Source of the DNA: Wolbachia endosymbiont (group A) of Anomoia purmunda
GTDB taxonomy: Bacteria; Pseudomonadota; Alphaproteobacteria; Rickettsiales; Anaplasmataceae
Length of the DNA stretch: 64,000 bases
Direction: 5' to 3'
Assembly (NCBI RefSeq): GCF_947251545.1
Contig: NZ_OX366362.1
Location: forward strand, 496,001 to 560,000
Under the pieces are notes generated by a model. The model did not search any database. It was not told the origin of the DNA and saw nothing but the letters and a program-made list of their open reading frames with translations. How positions within the stretch are numbered: the first letter of the stretch is position 1; every line of letters starts with the position of its first letter. This document shows, piece after piece, positions 56,315 through 64,000 of this stretch. The translations under genes and the position numbers were made by a program.

Positions 56315-58054
56315 ATGCTACTTGAAATTGAAAAGCGCAGCATAACAAATGCATTGTGGAAGTTGCAAGAAGCAGATCAAAGGGAAATCTTAACTCTTAC
56401 ACAGAGATTTGAGTTACCAGAAATATTAGCAAGAATATTGGTTACTCGTGGTGTTAACATAGAAAATGCAAGCGATTTCTTATATCCACTAATCAGATCG
56501 CTATTACCAGATCCCTTTCACCTTCTTGATATGGATAAAGCTGTTTCTCGTATAATACGGGCAATAAAAAATAATGAAAACCTTGCAATATTTGGTGACT
56601 ATGATGTTGATGGTGCAACTTCGTCAGCATTGATTAACAGGTACCTGAGAGCAATCGATATACACTCTATAATCTACATTCCAGATCGTGTTGATGAGGG
56701 CTATGGATTAAACACAGATGCTTTATTACAACTTAAAAAGAAAGGAATTGATTTATGTATTTCCGTTGATTGTGGTACGCTTGCATATCAACCAATAGAA
56801 GATGCAAAGGCTTTTGGTCTTGATATTATAGTTGTCGATCATCATCTTGGTACGGAAAAATTACCAAGCGCCGTAGCAGTTGTGAATCCAAACCGCCTTG
56901 ATGAGAGCTCTCCTTATAATAACTTAGCAGCAGTTGGAGTGTCATTTCTGCTAATTGTTGCTCTTAATAAAAGCCTACGTGAGCAAGGATTTTTTACCAA
57001 CAAAAAAGAACCAGATTTATTTGATTTACTCGATCTTGTTGCTCTTGGAACTGTCTGTGATGTTATGCAGATCACCGGCCTCAATAGAGCACTTGTCTCA
57101 CAAGGATTAAAAGTTATGTCAATAAGAAAAAACGTTGGCTTGCGTGTTTTATTTGATGCTTTGGGAATCCTTGAAAAACCAAGTGTTTCTCGATTAGGGT
57201 TTAGTATTGGGCCATGCATAAATGCTGGAGGAAGAATTGGAGAAGCATCGCTTGGTGCAAGGTTGCTTTCCACCGATGATGATCAAGAGGCTCATTCAAT
57301 CGCGCTAAAATTAATAGATTTGAATAATGCAAGGAAAGTGTTAGAAAATGAGGCTCTCTTGGAAGCTACAGCACAAGCGGAAAAGTCTGCCCAATCAGGT
57401 GCGAATTTTGTAATGATAAGCGGCAACTGGCACCAGGGGATAATCGGTATAATTGCATCAAAGCTAAAGGAGCAGTTTCACTTACCAACGATAGTGATAT
57501 CTTTAAACAATGGAATAGGAAAAGCAAGCTGTAGATCAATTTTGGGAGTTGATATCGGTGCTGCAGTCCTTTCCGCAAAGTTTATAAATTTGATTATTGA
57601 AGGTGGTGGCCATAGTATGGCGGCAGGATTTTCAATTAAAGAAGACAAAATAAATGATTTGCATGATTTTTTTACTGAAAGATTTTCAAACTCTATAAAT
57701 GAGAAAACTTTAAAAGCTGATAGTATAGTAACTGCTAAAGCAATAAACTTGTCTTTATGGAATCAATTGCAACGCTTGGGACCATTTGGAGTTGGGAATC
57801 CTGAACCAAGGTTTATTATTCAGGGAGCAAAGATAAGAAAGCCTGAAGTTATAGGAGTTGACCATATAAAATGTTTTATTGCTGATGATAATGTTATGGT
57901 AAGAGCTATTGCATTTCGTTCTGCAAATACTCATCTTGGCTCTGCTATCATGCAGGGTAATGTTAAAGCTATTTTGGGTAAAATCTCTATGAATTACTGG
58001 AATGGCAATGAATTCGTACAATTTTTAATAGAAGATGTATTGACCATTAGTTGA
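56315..58054 (+). CDS. recJ: Single-stranded-DNA-specific exonuclease RecJ
   Basis: RecJ degrades single strands 5' to 3' in recombination and mismatch repair. The DHH domain shows motif I IFGDYDVDGATSSALI (about residue 90), motif II SVDCGTLAY, motif III VVDHHLGT with the DHH triad, and motif IV LDLVALGTVCDVM. The DHHA1 part has GGGHSMAAGFS (about 430), and the C-terminal OB fold has GPFGVGNPEP and FIIQGAKI. Length, 579 residues, is normal. The start ATG 56315 lies 130 bp after the IS5 element. Confidence 0.96.
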   Translation: MLLEIEKRSITNALWKLQEADQREILTLTQRFELPEILARILVTRGVNIENASDFLYPLIRSLLPDPFHLLDMDKAVSRIIRAIKNNENLAIFGDYDVDGATSSALINRYLRAIDIHSIIYIPDRVDEGYGLNTDALLQLKKKGIDLCISVDCGTLAYQPIEDAKAFGLDIIVVDHHLGTEKLPSAVAVVNPNRLDESSPYNNLAAVGVSFLLIVALNKSLREQGFFTNKKEPDLFDLLDLVALGTVCDVMQITGLNRALVSQGLKVMSIRKNVGLRVLFDALGILEKPSVSRLGFSIGPCINAGGRIGEASLGARLLSTDDDQEAHSIALKLIDLNNARKVLENEALLEATAQAEKSAQSGANFVMISGNWHQGIIGIIASKLKEQFHLPTIVISLNNGIGKASCRSILGVDIGAAVLSAKFINLIIEGGGHSMAAGFSIKEDKINDLHDFFTERFSNSINEKTLKADSIVTAKAINLSLWNQLQRLGPFGVGNPEPRFIIQGAKIRKPEVIGVDHIKCFIADDNVMVRAIAFRSANTHLGSAIMQGNVKAILGKISMNYWNGNEFVQFLIEDVLTIS

Positions 58055-58056
58055 GT

Positions 58057-58086
58057 GTATCTGTTCAGCAGAGTGGCAAAATAGGT
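58057..58086 (+). repeat. Solo copy of the IS66 left end in tandem with the element
   Basis: gtatctgttcagcagagtgg at 58057 is repeated 30 bp later as gtatccgttcagcagagtgg at 58087, the true left end of the IS66 element. The solo end is right behind the recJ stop codon. It may be left from an earlier insertion or a tandem duplication. Confidence 0.75.
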
Positions 58087-59545
58087 GTATCCGTTCAGCA
58101 GAGTGGTAGAATAAGGTAGACAAGGTGATCTAAAAAGATAATCATAGAGCAAAAGTGAGGTAATGTGGTAAACCTTTTAGAACTTTGCAAAAATTTACAG
58201 CAAAAAATAGAAAAGTTAGAAGCAAAAATAGAAAGGCTGGAAAGAGAGAATGAAAGTCTAAAGGCAGAGAACAAGGCTTTAAAGATAGAGAACGCTGAAT
58301 TAAAGGAAAGGCTTGGTTTAAATTCAAAAAACTCATCCCTGCCCAGCTCAAAAGAGCTATACAAAATAAAAAAGGACAAGCCAAAAAGCGAAAGAAATAT
58401 TGGTGGTCAGATCGGACACAAAGGTAATTATCGCGCTAAAGTGGATGCAGATGAGGTGATAAAGATAGAGTTCTTGCGAATGCGGAGGGAAGATTGCAGT
58501 ATGTGAAAAACCATATATTCATCAGAAAGTTGATCTGCAGGAAATTAAGCCGTATGTAGTAGAGTATCAGCTAGAGCATGGCCGTTGTCGGAAGTGCGGA
58601 AAAAGAAGAAGCAGCAAATTACCAGAAGGTGTTACATCAGATACATTTGGTCCAAAAGTTAAATCGATAATTGCAGCACTCAGCGGATTTTACAAGAATT
58701 CAAAGCGCGAAGTGGCTAGCATTATAAATGATATTTTTAATTTGAATATAAGTGTTGGCAGCATATCAAACAGTGAACACAGAGTTGCATCGAAATGCGA
58801 AAAAACATATGAGCAAATCGAACAAGAGATAAGTAGAAGTAAAGTTTTACATATTGATGAAACGAGCCATTATAACAAAGGTAAACTCGCTTGGTGTTTG
58901 CAAGCAATACGGCAAGTTTTGTAAAATTGACAGAATCAAGAGGAATGAAGGTTTTACAAAATAGCAAGTTCTGCAATCGCAATAGCTTACGACAGGTATG
59001 CAGCATACAACTACTTTGCCGATAAAAACAGGCAAATCTGTTGGGCACATTTATCAAGAGATTTTGAAAGATTAGCACATAGTTGGAATATTGAAGTTAA
59101 AGTTCTGGGTTGTTACTTGAGAAACGTGGCCACTGAATTATTTGCACTAAAAAAGGCCTTGCTAAAAAATGAGATAGATGTTTTTAGATTTACCAGACGT
59201 GCCAGAAAGTTGCGAAAATGTACAAGGTATTATTTGAAGGAAATATCTCGCTTACCTGAAGCAATTGGAGCTTCTCGAGTTGCAAAGAATATTTTGAAAT
59301 CTGAAAGAATGATGTGGAAATTTTTAGATGAACCAGAAAATATTCCGCTGACAAATAACCATGCTGAACGGCAAATACGGCATTATGTCGTTTATCGCAA
59401 AAATTCATATTTTACCCAATCGAAGCGGGGAAATGCATTCCTTGAACGGATAATTTCGTTATACTTAACATGGAAACAAATGGGTCTCAATCCTTTCCAA
59501 AACCTCTTATCTATCGTCTCTCACACCACTTAGCTGAACGGATAC
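58087..59545 (+). mobile_element. IS66-family insertion sequence, inactive
   Basis: The ends gtatccgttcagc and gctgaacggatac (ending 59545) bound 1,459 bp with one broken transposase gene. No exact 8-bp target duplication is found next to these ends, possibly because of the tandem end on the left. It may be the parent family of the 299-bp element at 16651-16949. Confidence 0.87.
58165..59533 (+). pseudogene. IS66-family transposase, several frameshifts
   Basis: The N-terminal coiled coil (58165-58460) is heptad-rich (EKLEAKIERLERENESL). It shifts frame at about 58490; the zinc-binding part (CRKCGKRRSSKLP) and the DDE domain start (VLHIDETSHYNKGKLAWC) follow to a stop near 58924. A broken stretch (ICWAHLSRDFERLAHSW can be read near 59035) leads to the last part (59117-59533) with NNHAERQIRHYVVYRKNSYF, holding the catalytic Glu. 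Confidence 0.85.
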
Positions 59546-59557
59546 GAACTAATAGGG

Positions 59558-60556
59558 TTATTTTTTTCTAAAGCAGACCTGATGCACAGCTTCAACTATA
59601 TCTTCCACTTGTGGTAATGCTTTTTTTTCTAGATTCGCAGCATAGGGAAGGGGAATGTCCTTGCCAGTTACGCGCATAACTGGAGCATCAAGGTAATCAA
59701 ATCCTTGTTCCATAACAACGGCTGACAGCTCTGCTCCTATTCCTGCAAATGGCCATCCTTCTTCTACACTAACTAACCTATTAGTCTTCTGAATAGAGTT
59801 AATAACAGTTTGAGTGTCAAGTGGTCTTAAGGTTCTGAGGTCAATAACTTCAGCTTCTATACCTTCACTCGAAAGTAAATCTGCTGCATTTAAGGCATCC
59901 ATTAATTTTAATGAAAAAGCAGTGATAGTTACATCCTTTCCTTCCCGTATAACAGCAGCTTTGCCTATCTCAAGTAGATAATCTTTGTTTGATAGCTCAG
60001 AGTCAGAAACTTCATGCTCATGTCCATAAGCTATTTCGTTTTCTAGAAATATTACCGGATTAGGGTCACGAATTGCAGCTTTAAACAGACCTCTGCAATC
60101 GGAGGCAAAATAGGGTGCTATTACTTTTAACCCCGGTATATGCGAATACCAAGCTACAAAGCATTGAGAATGTTGTGCAGCAACTCTTGCTGCAGCGCCA
60201 TTTGGTCCACGAAATACTATAGGGCATCCAAGTTGTCCGCCTGACATATAATTTGTTTTTGCTGCGGAATTCACAATTTGGTCAATAGCTTGCATAGAAA
60301 AATTAAAAGTCATAAACTCGACTATTGGCTTTAATCCAGCAAATGCCGCTCCAACAGCAAGGCCAGCAAATCCATGTTCGGTGATAGGCGTATCAACTAC
60401 TCTGTTTTCTCCAAACTCTTTCAGTAATCCTTTCGTTACTTTATAAGCACCATCATACTCTGCAACTTCTTCACCCATGATAAGCACATCAGAGTCGTTT
60501 TGCATTTCTTCTCTAATTGCTGTGCATAAAGCTTCTCTTACACTTAAGGTTGCCAT
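59558..60556 (-). CDS. pdhB: Pyruvate dehydrogenase E1 component, beta subunit
   Basis: PdhB, with PdhA, decarboxylates pyruvate to feed acetyl groups to E2. The protein starts [18 protein letters not shown]. Motifs: [20 protein letters not shown] (ThDP contact Glu, about residue 27), [20 protein letters not shown] (about 52), [24 protein letters not shown] (about 133), and [15 protein letters not shown] (about 263). The 332 residues fit an E1-beta without the lipoyl domain. pdhA is not adjacent, as in other Rickettsiales. It is convergent with the IS66 element. Confidence 0.95.
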   Translation of the reverse strand: MATLSVREALCTAIREEMQNDSDVLIMGEEVAEYDGAYKVTKGLLKEFGENRVVDTPITEHGFAGLAVGAAFAGLKPIVEFMTFNFSMQAIDQIVNSAAKTNYMSGGQLGCPIVFRGPNGAAARVAAQHSQCFVAWYSHIPGLKVIAPYFASDCRGLFKAAIRDPNPVIFLENEIAYGHEHEVSDSELSNKDYLLEIGKAAVIREGKDVTITAFSLKLMDALNAADLLSSEGIEAEVIDLRTLRPLDTQTVINSIQKTNRLVSVEEGWPFAGIGAELSAVVMEQGFDYLDAPVMRVTGKDIPLPYAANLEKKALPQVEDIVEAVHQVCFRKK

Positions 60557-60860
60557 TTATAAACTTTTATAGACTTTAACTAAACTAACTATATCAGAAT
60601 TACTGGGGGTAAGTAAAGTGTACAAATTAAGTTTTACAAATACCATATTGTATTGAACCTTGGTTCTTTCAATTCAGTGGTGGGTAAGGTCATTAATCCA
60701 CTACAGAGATTGCGAAGGTAAATAAATATTCAGTTTTATGACAAGAGGGCTATCAAGTAACTTCTAGCCCGTCTCTCGGCTATGGTATTACTAATCAAAC
60801 AATGACTATGCGAAAGACCTAATAACATGTATAATCTATAAATAATTTTTGAGGTAGATT
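60557..60860. other. Divergent spacer pdhB/pdxJ
   Basis: No gene is visible in these 304 bp. A small hairpin gggcta...tagccc (about 60747-60770) is present, but without a T-run. Promoters for both genes should be here; I could not define one with confidence. No tRNA or known RNA signature was seen. Confidence 0.5.
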
Positions 60861-61568
60861 GTGGAACTAGGTGTTAATATCGATCACGTTGCAACCCTCC
60901 GCAACGCACGCGGAACTTCTTATCCAGATCCATTGAAAGCAGCAGAAATAGCCATTGACGCTGGAGCAGACTTTATTACTGTACACTTACGAGAAGATAG
61001 AAGACATATTAGGGATGAGGACGTGTTTAACCTAAAAAAAAGCATTGACACTGAGCTAAATCTTGAAATTGCAGCCACGGAAGAAATGCTTGAAATAGCA
61101 AAAAAGGTAAAACCCTATTCGATTTGTATAGTACCAGAAAAAAGAGAAGAATTAACAACCGAAGGTGGCCTGGATATCGTTAATATATACAGCAAACTTT
61201 CTAGTATAATAGAGGAAATGCATAGCTCTAGCATAAAAGTCTCACTGTTTATCGATCCAAATATTGATCAACTAAAATATCTTGAAAAGCTAGAGACAAA
61301 ACCTAACATAATAGAAATTCACACAGGGGATTACTGTGATAATCCATCAGAAAAAAAGTTACAGTTAATTACTAATGCTGCAGAGTACGTCAATAAATTA
61401 GGAATAGAATGCCACGCAGGACATGGCATAACTTATAAACACGCTAAGAAGATGACAAAAATACCTCACATCTCAGCTCTTAACATAGGCCACTATTTAA
61501 TTAGCGAAGCTGTATTTTACGGTTTACACAGCGTAGTAAAAACAATGAAAATGACAATGTCTAACTAA
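60861..61568 (+). CDS. pdxJ: Pyridoxine 5'-phosphate synthase
   Basis: PdxJ condenses aminoacetone phosphate and deoxyxylulose 5-phosphate to pyridoxine phosphate, in vitamin B6 synthesis; the second substrate is also the substrate of Dxr, encoded in this window. The start is GTG ([19 protein letters not shown]) with 'ttgaggtag' upstream. TIM-barrel motifs: [20 protein letters not shown] (about residue 32), [34 protein letters not shown] near 192 and [12 protein letters not shown]. Length 235 is normal. Its end overlaps the convergent HU-family gene by 8 bp. Confidence 0.96.
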   Translation: MELGVNIDHVATLRNARGTSYPDPLKAAEIAIDAGADFITVHLREDRRHIRDEDVFNLKKSIDTELNLEIAATEEMLEIAKKVKPYSICIVPEKREELTTEGGLDIVNIYSKLSSIIEEMHSSSIKVSLFIDPNIDQLKYLEKLETKPNIIEIHTGDYCDNPSEKKLQLITNAAEYVNKLGIECHAGHGITYKHAKKMTKIPHISALNIGHYLISEAVFYGLHSVVKTMKMTMSN

Positions 61569-61872
61569 CTGCTGCTTTTTCCTTCTCATTTAAAATACTT
61601 AAAAGAGTTTGGCTTGCTTTAAATTTTACCCTTGTCTTTTCAGGAACAGTCATGATCTCACCATTTTGAGGGTTACGACATTGTTTCTCCTGACTGATAG
61701 CAGTAGAAAATGTTCCTATCCCATGCAAACGTATTTCACCTTTCCCATGCAGCTCATTCTTTATTATTTTAATAAACGCATCATGAATCTTGCTCAAATC
61801 AGATTTTGTTATATCTATATTCTGACCAGAACAATCTTCTTTTAATTGTTTTATTATATCCTCTTTACTCAT
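61561..61872 (-). CDS. HU/IHF-family DNA-binding protein
   Basis: This is a small nucleoid protein that bends DNA as a dimer. The N-terminal helices ([16 protein letters not shown]) are followed by the beta part [27 protein letters not shown], whose CRNPQNGE matches the G-R-N-P-x-T/N-G signature of the DNA-contacting arm, with Cys in place of Gly. The C-terminus [12 protein letters not shown] is typical. Length, 103 residues, is somewhat long for HU (about 90) and close to IHF. It overlaps pdxJ tail to tail. Confidence 0.88.
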   Translation of the reverse strand: MSKEDIIKQLKEDCSGQNIDITKSDLSKIHDAFIKIIKNELHGKGEIRLHGIGTFSTAISQEKQCRNPQNGEIMTVPEKTRVKFKASQTLLSILNEKEKAAVS

Positions 61873-61905
61873 AAATTACCTTAATATTGAAAAAATCACA
61901 CAAAT

Positions 61906-61934
61906 AGCATATTATGTTGACACCGATAGTCAAC
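61906..61934 (-). promoter_or_regulatory. Possible promoter of the HU-family gene
   Basis: On the minus strand ttgact (61934-61929) and tatgct (61911-61906) are 17 bp apart, about 35 bp before the ATG at 61872. Confidence 0.45.
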
Positions 61935-62018
61935 TAAATTCATCACAAAAATAGAGGATATCATACACTTTTGCAAATATTTGTATAATACTTACAAAAA
62001 AACACCCCTATAAAATAA

Positions 62019-62474
62019 CTATCTCTTAGAAAATTGACACTTTTTTCGAGCTTTATGTTGACCATATTTCTTACGTTCAACAACACGTGAATCTCTAGTT
62101 AAGAACTCACCATTACGTAATATAGAATGCAAATCTTGGCTTATGCTACTTAAAGCTCTGCTTATTCCATGAGCTAGAGCACCTGCTTGACCAGATAGCC
62201 CTCCACCTTTTACAGTTGCAAATACATCGTATTTATCCAATGTGGAAGTTGCAACAAATGGCATTTTTACTATTTGGCATACTGACTCTCTTTTAAAATA
62301 AGAAATTAGATCGCCTTTTTTGTTAACACTAAATTTTCCACTCCCCGGCTTTATCCATACTCTTGCTACAGATTCTTTTCTTCGGCCTGTAGCATATAAA
62401 CGACCAAGCGAATCAACTGCTGATTTAATTGTCTTTTCTGACCAATCATTGTTATTTATTGTAGAACTCTTCAT
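62019..62474 (-). CDS. rpsI: Ribosomal protein S9
   Basis: S9 (uS9) reaches into the ribosomal P site with its C-terminal tail. The protein has [20 protein letters not shown] (about residues 28-47), [21 protein letters not shown] (about 88-108) and ends [21 protein letters not shown], with the expected final Lys-Arg. A short N-terminal extension (about 25 residues) is present, as in other alphaproteobacteria. It follows rplM by 10 bp, the standard L13-S9 operon. Confidence 0.97.
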   Translation of the reverse strand: MKSSTINNNDWSEKTIKSAVDSLGRLYATGRRKESVARVWIKPGSGKFSVNKKGDLISYFKRESVCQIVKMPFVATSTLDKYDVFATVKGGGLSGQAGALAHGISRALSSISQDLHSILRNGEFLTRDSRVVERKKYGQHKARKKCQFSKR

Positions 62475-62484
62475 TTTTACTCCA

Positions 62485-62943
62485 TTACTTTTTATTTTTA
62501 CGATTCAAAGAGGCAAAATCTATCTTTTCAGGTTGCTGTCCTTGATGCTTATGCTCTGAACCAGAATAAACATACAAATTTTCAAAGCGTCTACGTGCCA
62601 TAGGCCCATCATCAAGCATCCTTTTCACTGCCATTTCTATTACACGCTCAGGAAATTTGCCATTTAAGATATTATCTGGAGTATTTTTCTTCAAACCACC
62701 AGAATAACCTGTATGCTTATAGTAAATTTTATCTTTAAGCTTCTTCCCGGTAAAATGCACCTTTTCTGCGTTGATAATAATTACATTATCGCCACAATCC
62801 ATATGAGGTGTATACTCAGGTTTATGCTTTCCACGTAATAGTGTCGCTACAAATGCTGCAAGCCTCCCTACCACTAATCCTTCTGCATCTATGACAAACC
62901 ACTTTTTATTGATTTGTTTCTCTTTTAAGAAAAAAGTCTTCAT
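62485..62943 (-). CDS. rplM: Ribosomal protein L13
   Basis: L13 (uL13) is an early assembly protein of the large subunit. Features: [20 protein letters not shown] (about residue 15), [20 protein letters not shown] (about 36), [14 protein letters not shown] (about 72) and [19 protein letters not shown] (about 98). The 152-residue length is normal, and it is first gene of the rplM-rpsI operon. A promoter is visible upstream. Confidence 0.97.
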   Translation of the reverse strand: MKTFFLKEKQINKKWFVIDAEGLVVGRLAAFVATLLRGKHKPEYTPHMDCGDNVIIINAEKVHFTGKKLKDKIYYKHTGYSGGLKKNTPDNILNGKFPERVIEMAVKRMLDDGPMARRRFENLYVYSGSEHKHQGQQPEKIDFASLNRKNKK

Positions 62944-62967
62944 TATTTAATCCAACAATAGTAAGCT

Positions 62968-62997
62968 ATGATATACTTAATTTCTCAATAGTGTCAA
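62968..62997 (-). promoter_or_regulatory. Promoter of rplM-rpsI
   Basis: On the minus strand ttgaca (62997-62992) and tatcat (62973-62968) are separated by 18 bp, 24 bp before the rplM ATG at 62943. The -35 matches the consensus exactly. Confidence 0.6.
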
Positions 62998-63072
62998 CAA
63001 TATTAGTTATTGATTATTAAAGTAATTTATGTTAGTAATTGAGCTGCGCAACCAATATGCATAGGAATTAGA

Positions 63073-64000
63073 ATGTTTCGATTGATTATCACACTTGCGA
63101 TCATTTTTAGTACTATAAGTTGCTATGCAAGCGATGTGGGAGAAGTGATAAACAAAGCCATCAAAAATAGCTCAAAAATAAAGTCTCAATTTTACCAATA
63201 TAAAAGCGCAGAAAAACACTATAAATCCTCTGGGTTAGCTGGATTTTTACCTGACATTAGTTTGCAGTACAACTTCGATAGCAGTTTTAATCTTTATCCT
63301 TATAGTCCATCTAATTTATCTGGAAAACGCCTGATATTAAGCCAAAGGATAATAGATGGCGGTGGCACCTTTGCCACATTCAGTCGATCAAGCCATCTTC
63401 TCAAAGCAGAAAAAATGCGATTTCAGCAGTTAAAACAAGAGCTTGCACTTAATGCTGTGAAAGCATATGTTAATGTTTTACAAAAGACAGAAATATTAAA
63501 GCTCAGAGAACATAAAGAACGCGTTTCTTTGGAACATTTGTCAGCTATGAAAAAACGCTTTTCCCTTGGAGAGGTAACCAATGCTGAAGTTTTGTTAGCA
63601 AAAGCAAAATTTTCGTCTTCTATATCCGAAAGAGTTGATGCTGAAGGTAAATTAAAGTTGGTAAATATTGCTTATTACCATTTAATTGGCGAAGATGCTG
63701 ATGACCTTTCTGAAGCTAATGATAAACTACCTTCTGTTCCAGAGCTAAATGAATGTTTACAGTTAGCAAAAACCAATAATTTATCTTTAAAAGCAGCAGT
63801 TTATCAAAAAAGAGCAGCCGGAATGGAAGTGATTGCTGAAAGCTCCAAGTGGCTTCCTTCTTTAAATCTAAGCGCAAGTAAAAATTTTGGGAAGGATGGT
63901 ATAAAGTTAGACAACCTATTAGAAAATGTTCATGTAGTTTTTACTCTTGATGTTCCAATCTTTAAAAGGGGAATTAATGCTTTTGGTGTCAGTAAAGCTA
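63073..64000 (+). CDS. TolC-family outer membrane channel protein, 3' partial
   Basis: TolC-family proteins form the outer membrane exit duct of type I secretion and efflux systems. From ATG 63073 (ribosome site agga) the protein has a signal peptide (MFRLIITLAIIFSTISCYAS) with a likely cut after YA. It then shows the long helical OEP pattern: QYKSAEKHYKSSGLAGFLPD (first repeat), a beta segment (ISLQYNFDSSF), a coiled-coil region with LKLREHKERVSLE and RFSLGEVTNAEVLLAKAKF, the characteristic R-x-x-x-G-E/T-x-x-D/N-V/A motif, and the second repeat starting LAKTNNLSLKAAV. The frame runs off the right edge after 309 codons, about two thirds of a typical protein. Confidence 0.9.
   Translation, partial: MFRLIITLAIIFSTISCYASDVGEVINKAIKNSSKIKSQFYQYKSAEKHYKSSGLAGFLPDISLQYNFDSSFNLYPYSPSNLSGKRLILSQRIIDGGGTFATFSRSSHLLKAEKMRFQQLKQELALNAVKAYVNVLQKTEILKLREHKERVSLEHLSAMKKRFSLGEVTNAEVLLAKAKFSSSISERVDAEGKLKLVNIAYYHLIGEDADDLSEANDKLPSVPELNECLQLAKTNNLSLKAAVYQKRAAGMEVIAESSKWLPSLNLSASKNFGKDGIKLDNLLENVHVVFTLDVPIFKRGINAFGVSKA

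Noticed and set aside
60557..60860. Possible small RNA gene between pdhB and pdxJ
   Set aside because: Only a 6-bp hairpin is visible and no known RNA signature; the length fits an ordinary divergent promoter region.

Overview
The window is AT-rich chromosomal DNA from a Wolbachia endosymbiont (Rickettsiales, Alphaproteobacteria). The evidence is a single reading frame that fuses RNA polymerase beta and beta-prime, a remnant of bacteriophage WO (ParB-like/methylase, ankyrin, GpA terminase, gpW, GH25 lysozyme, portal, S49 protease, large serine recombinase), many decayed insertion sequences, and small dispersed palindromes between genes.

Regions: (1) 1-13.8 kb, core genes: rpoBC (5' end outside the window), dusB, serS and purD, plus a frameshifted membrane-anchored Ulp1-OTU cysteine protease gene. 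(2) 13.8-17.1 kb, a repeat island: direct repeats, palindromes, an IS5-family relic, an unknown gene, and a 299-bp non-autonomous element with IS66-like ends and an 8-bp target duplication. (3) 17.1-27.5 kb, sucA, gatA, a PLD-family nuclease, two unknown proteins and ligA, with a complete IS4-family element between them. (4) 27.5-48.8 kb, an eroded WO prophage between ligA and dxr. It keeps packaging and capsid-entry genes in normal order: truncated RuvC-like resolvase, methylase, small terminase, ankyrin protein, large terminase, gpW, lysozyme, portal, S49 protease. It stops before the major capsid gene. After that come two IS110-family elements, IS4 copies, hsp20, a broken serine recombinase, a DUF5372-like gene and a 5' fragment of a group II intron inserted in a PD-(D/E)XK nuclease gene. 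(5) 48.8-64 kb, core genes: dxr, two unknown proteins, mlaF-mlaE, recJ, pdhB, pdxJ, an HU-family gene, rplM-rpsI and the start of a TolC-like gene, interrupted by a second IS5 relic and a broken IS66 element.

The core genes serve translation and its accuracy (serS, gatA, dusB, rpsI, rplM), transcription (rpoBC), DNA maintenance (ligA, recJ, HU), the oxo-acid dehydrogenases (sucA, pdhB), purine, isoprenoid and pyridoxal phosphate synthesis (purD, dxr, pdxJ) and the envelope (mlaEF, tolC-like). The prophage cannot make particles because the rest of the head genes and all tail genes are absent, the lysozyme is interrupted, and the recombinase carries two nonsense codons and an insertion. The most informative signals are the IS66-derived miniature element and its inverted partner around an unknown gene, structured leader regions upstream of both IS110 transposases (candidate bridge RNAs), the broken Ulp1-OTU gene, and nested mobile elements that record the order of prophage decay.
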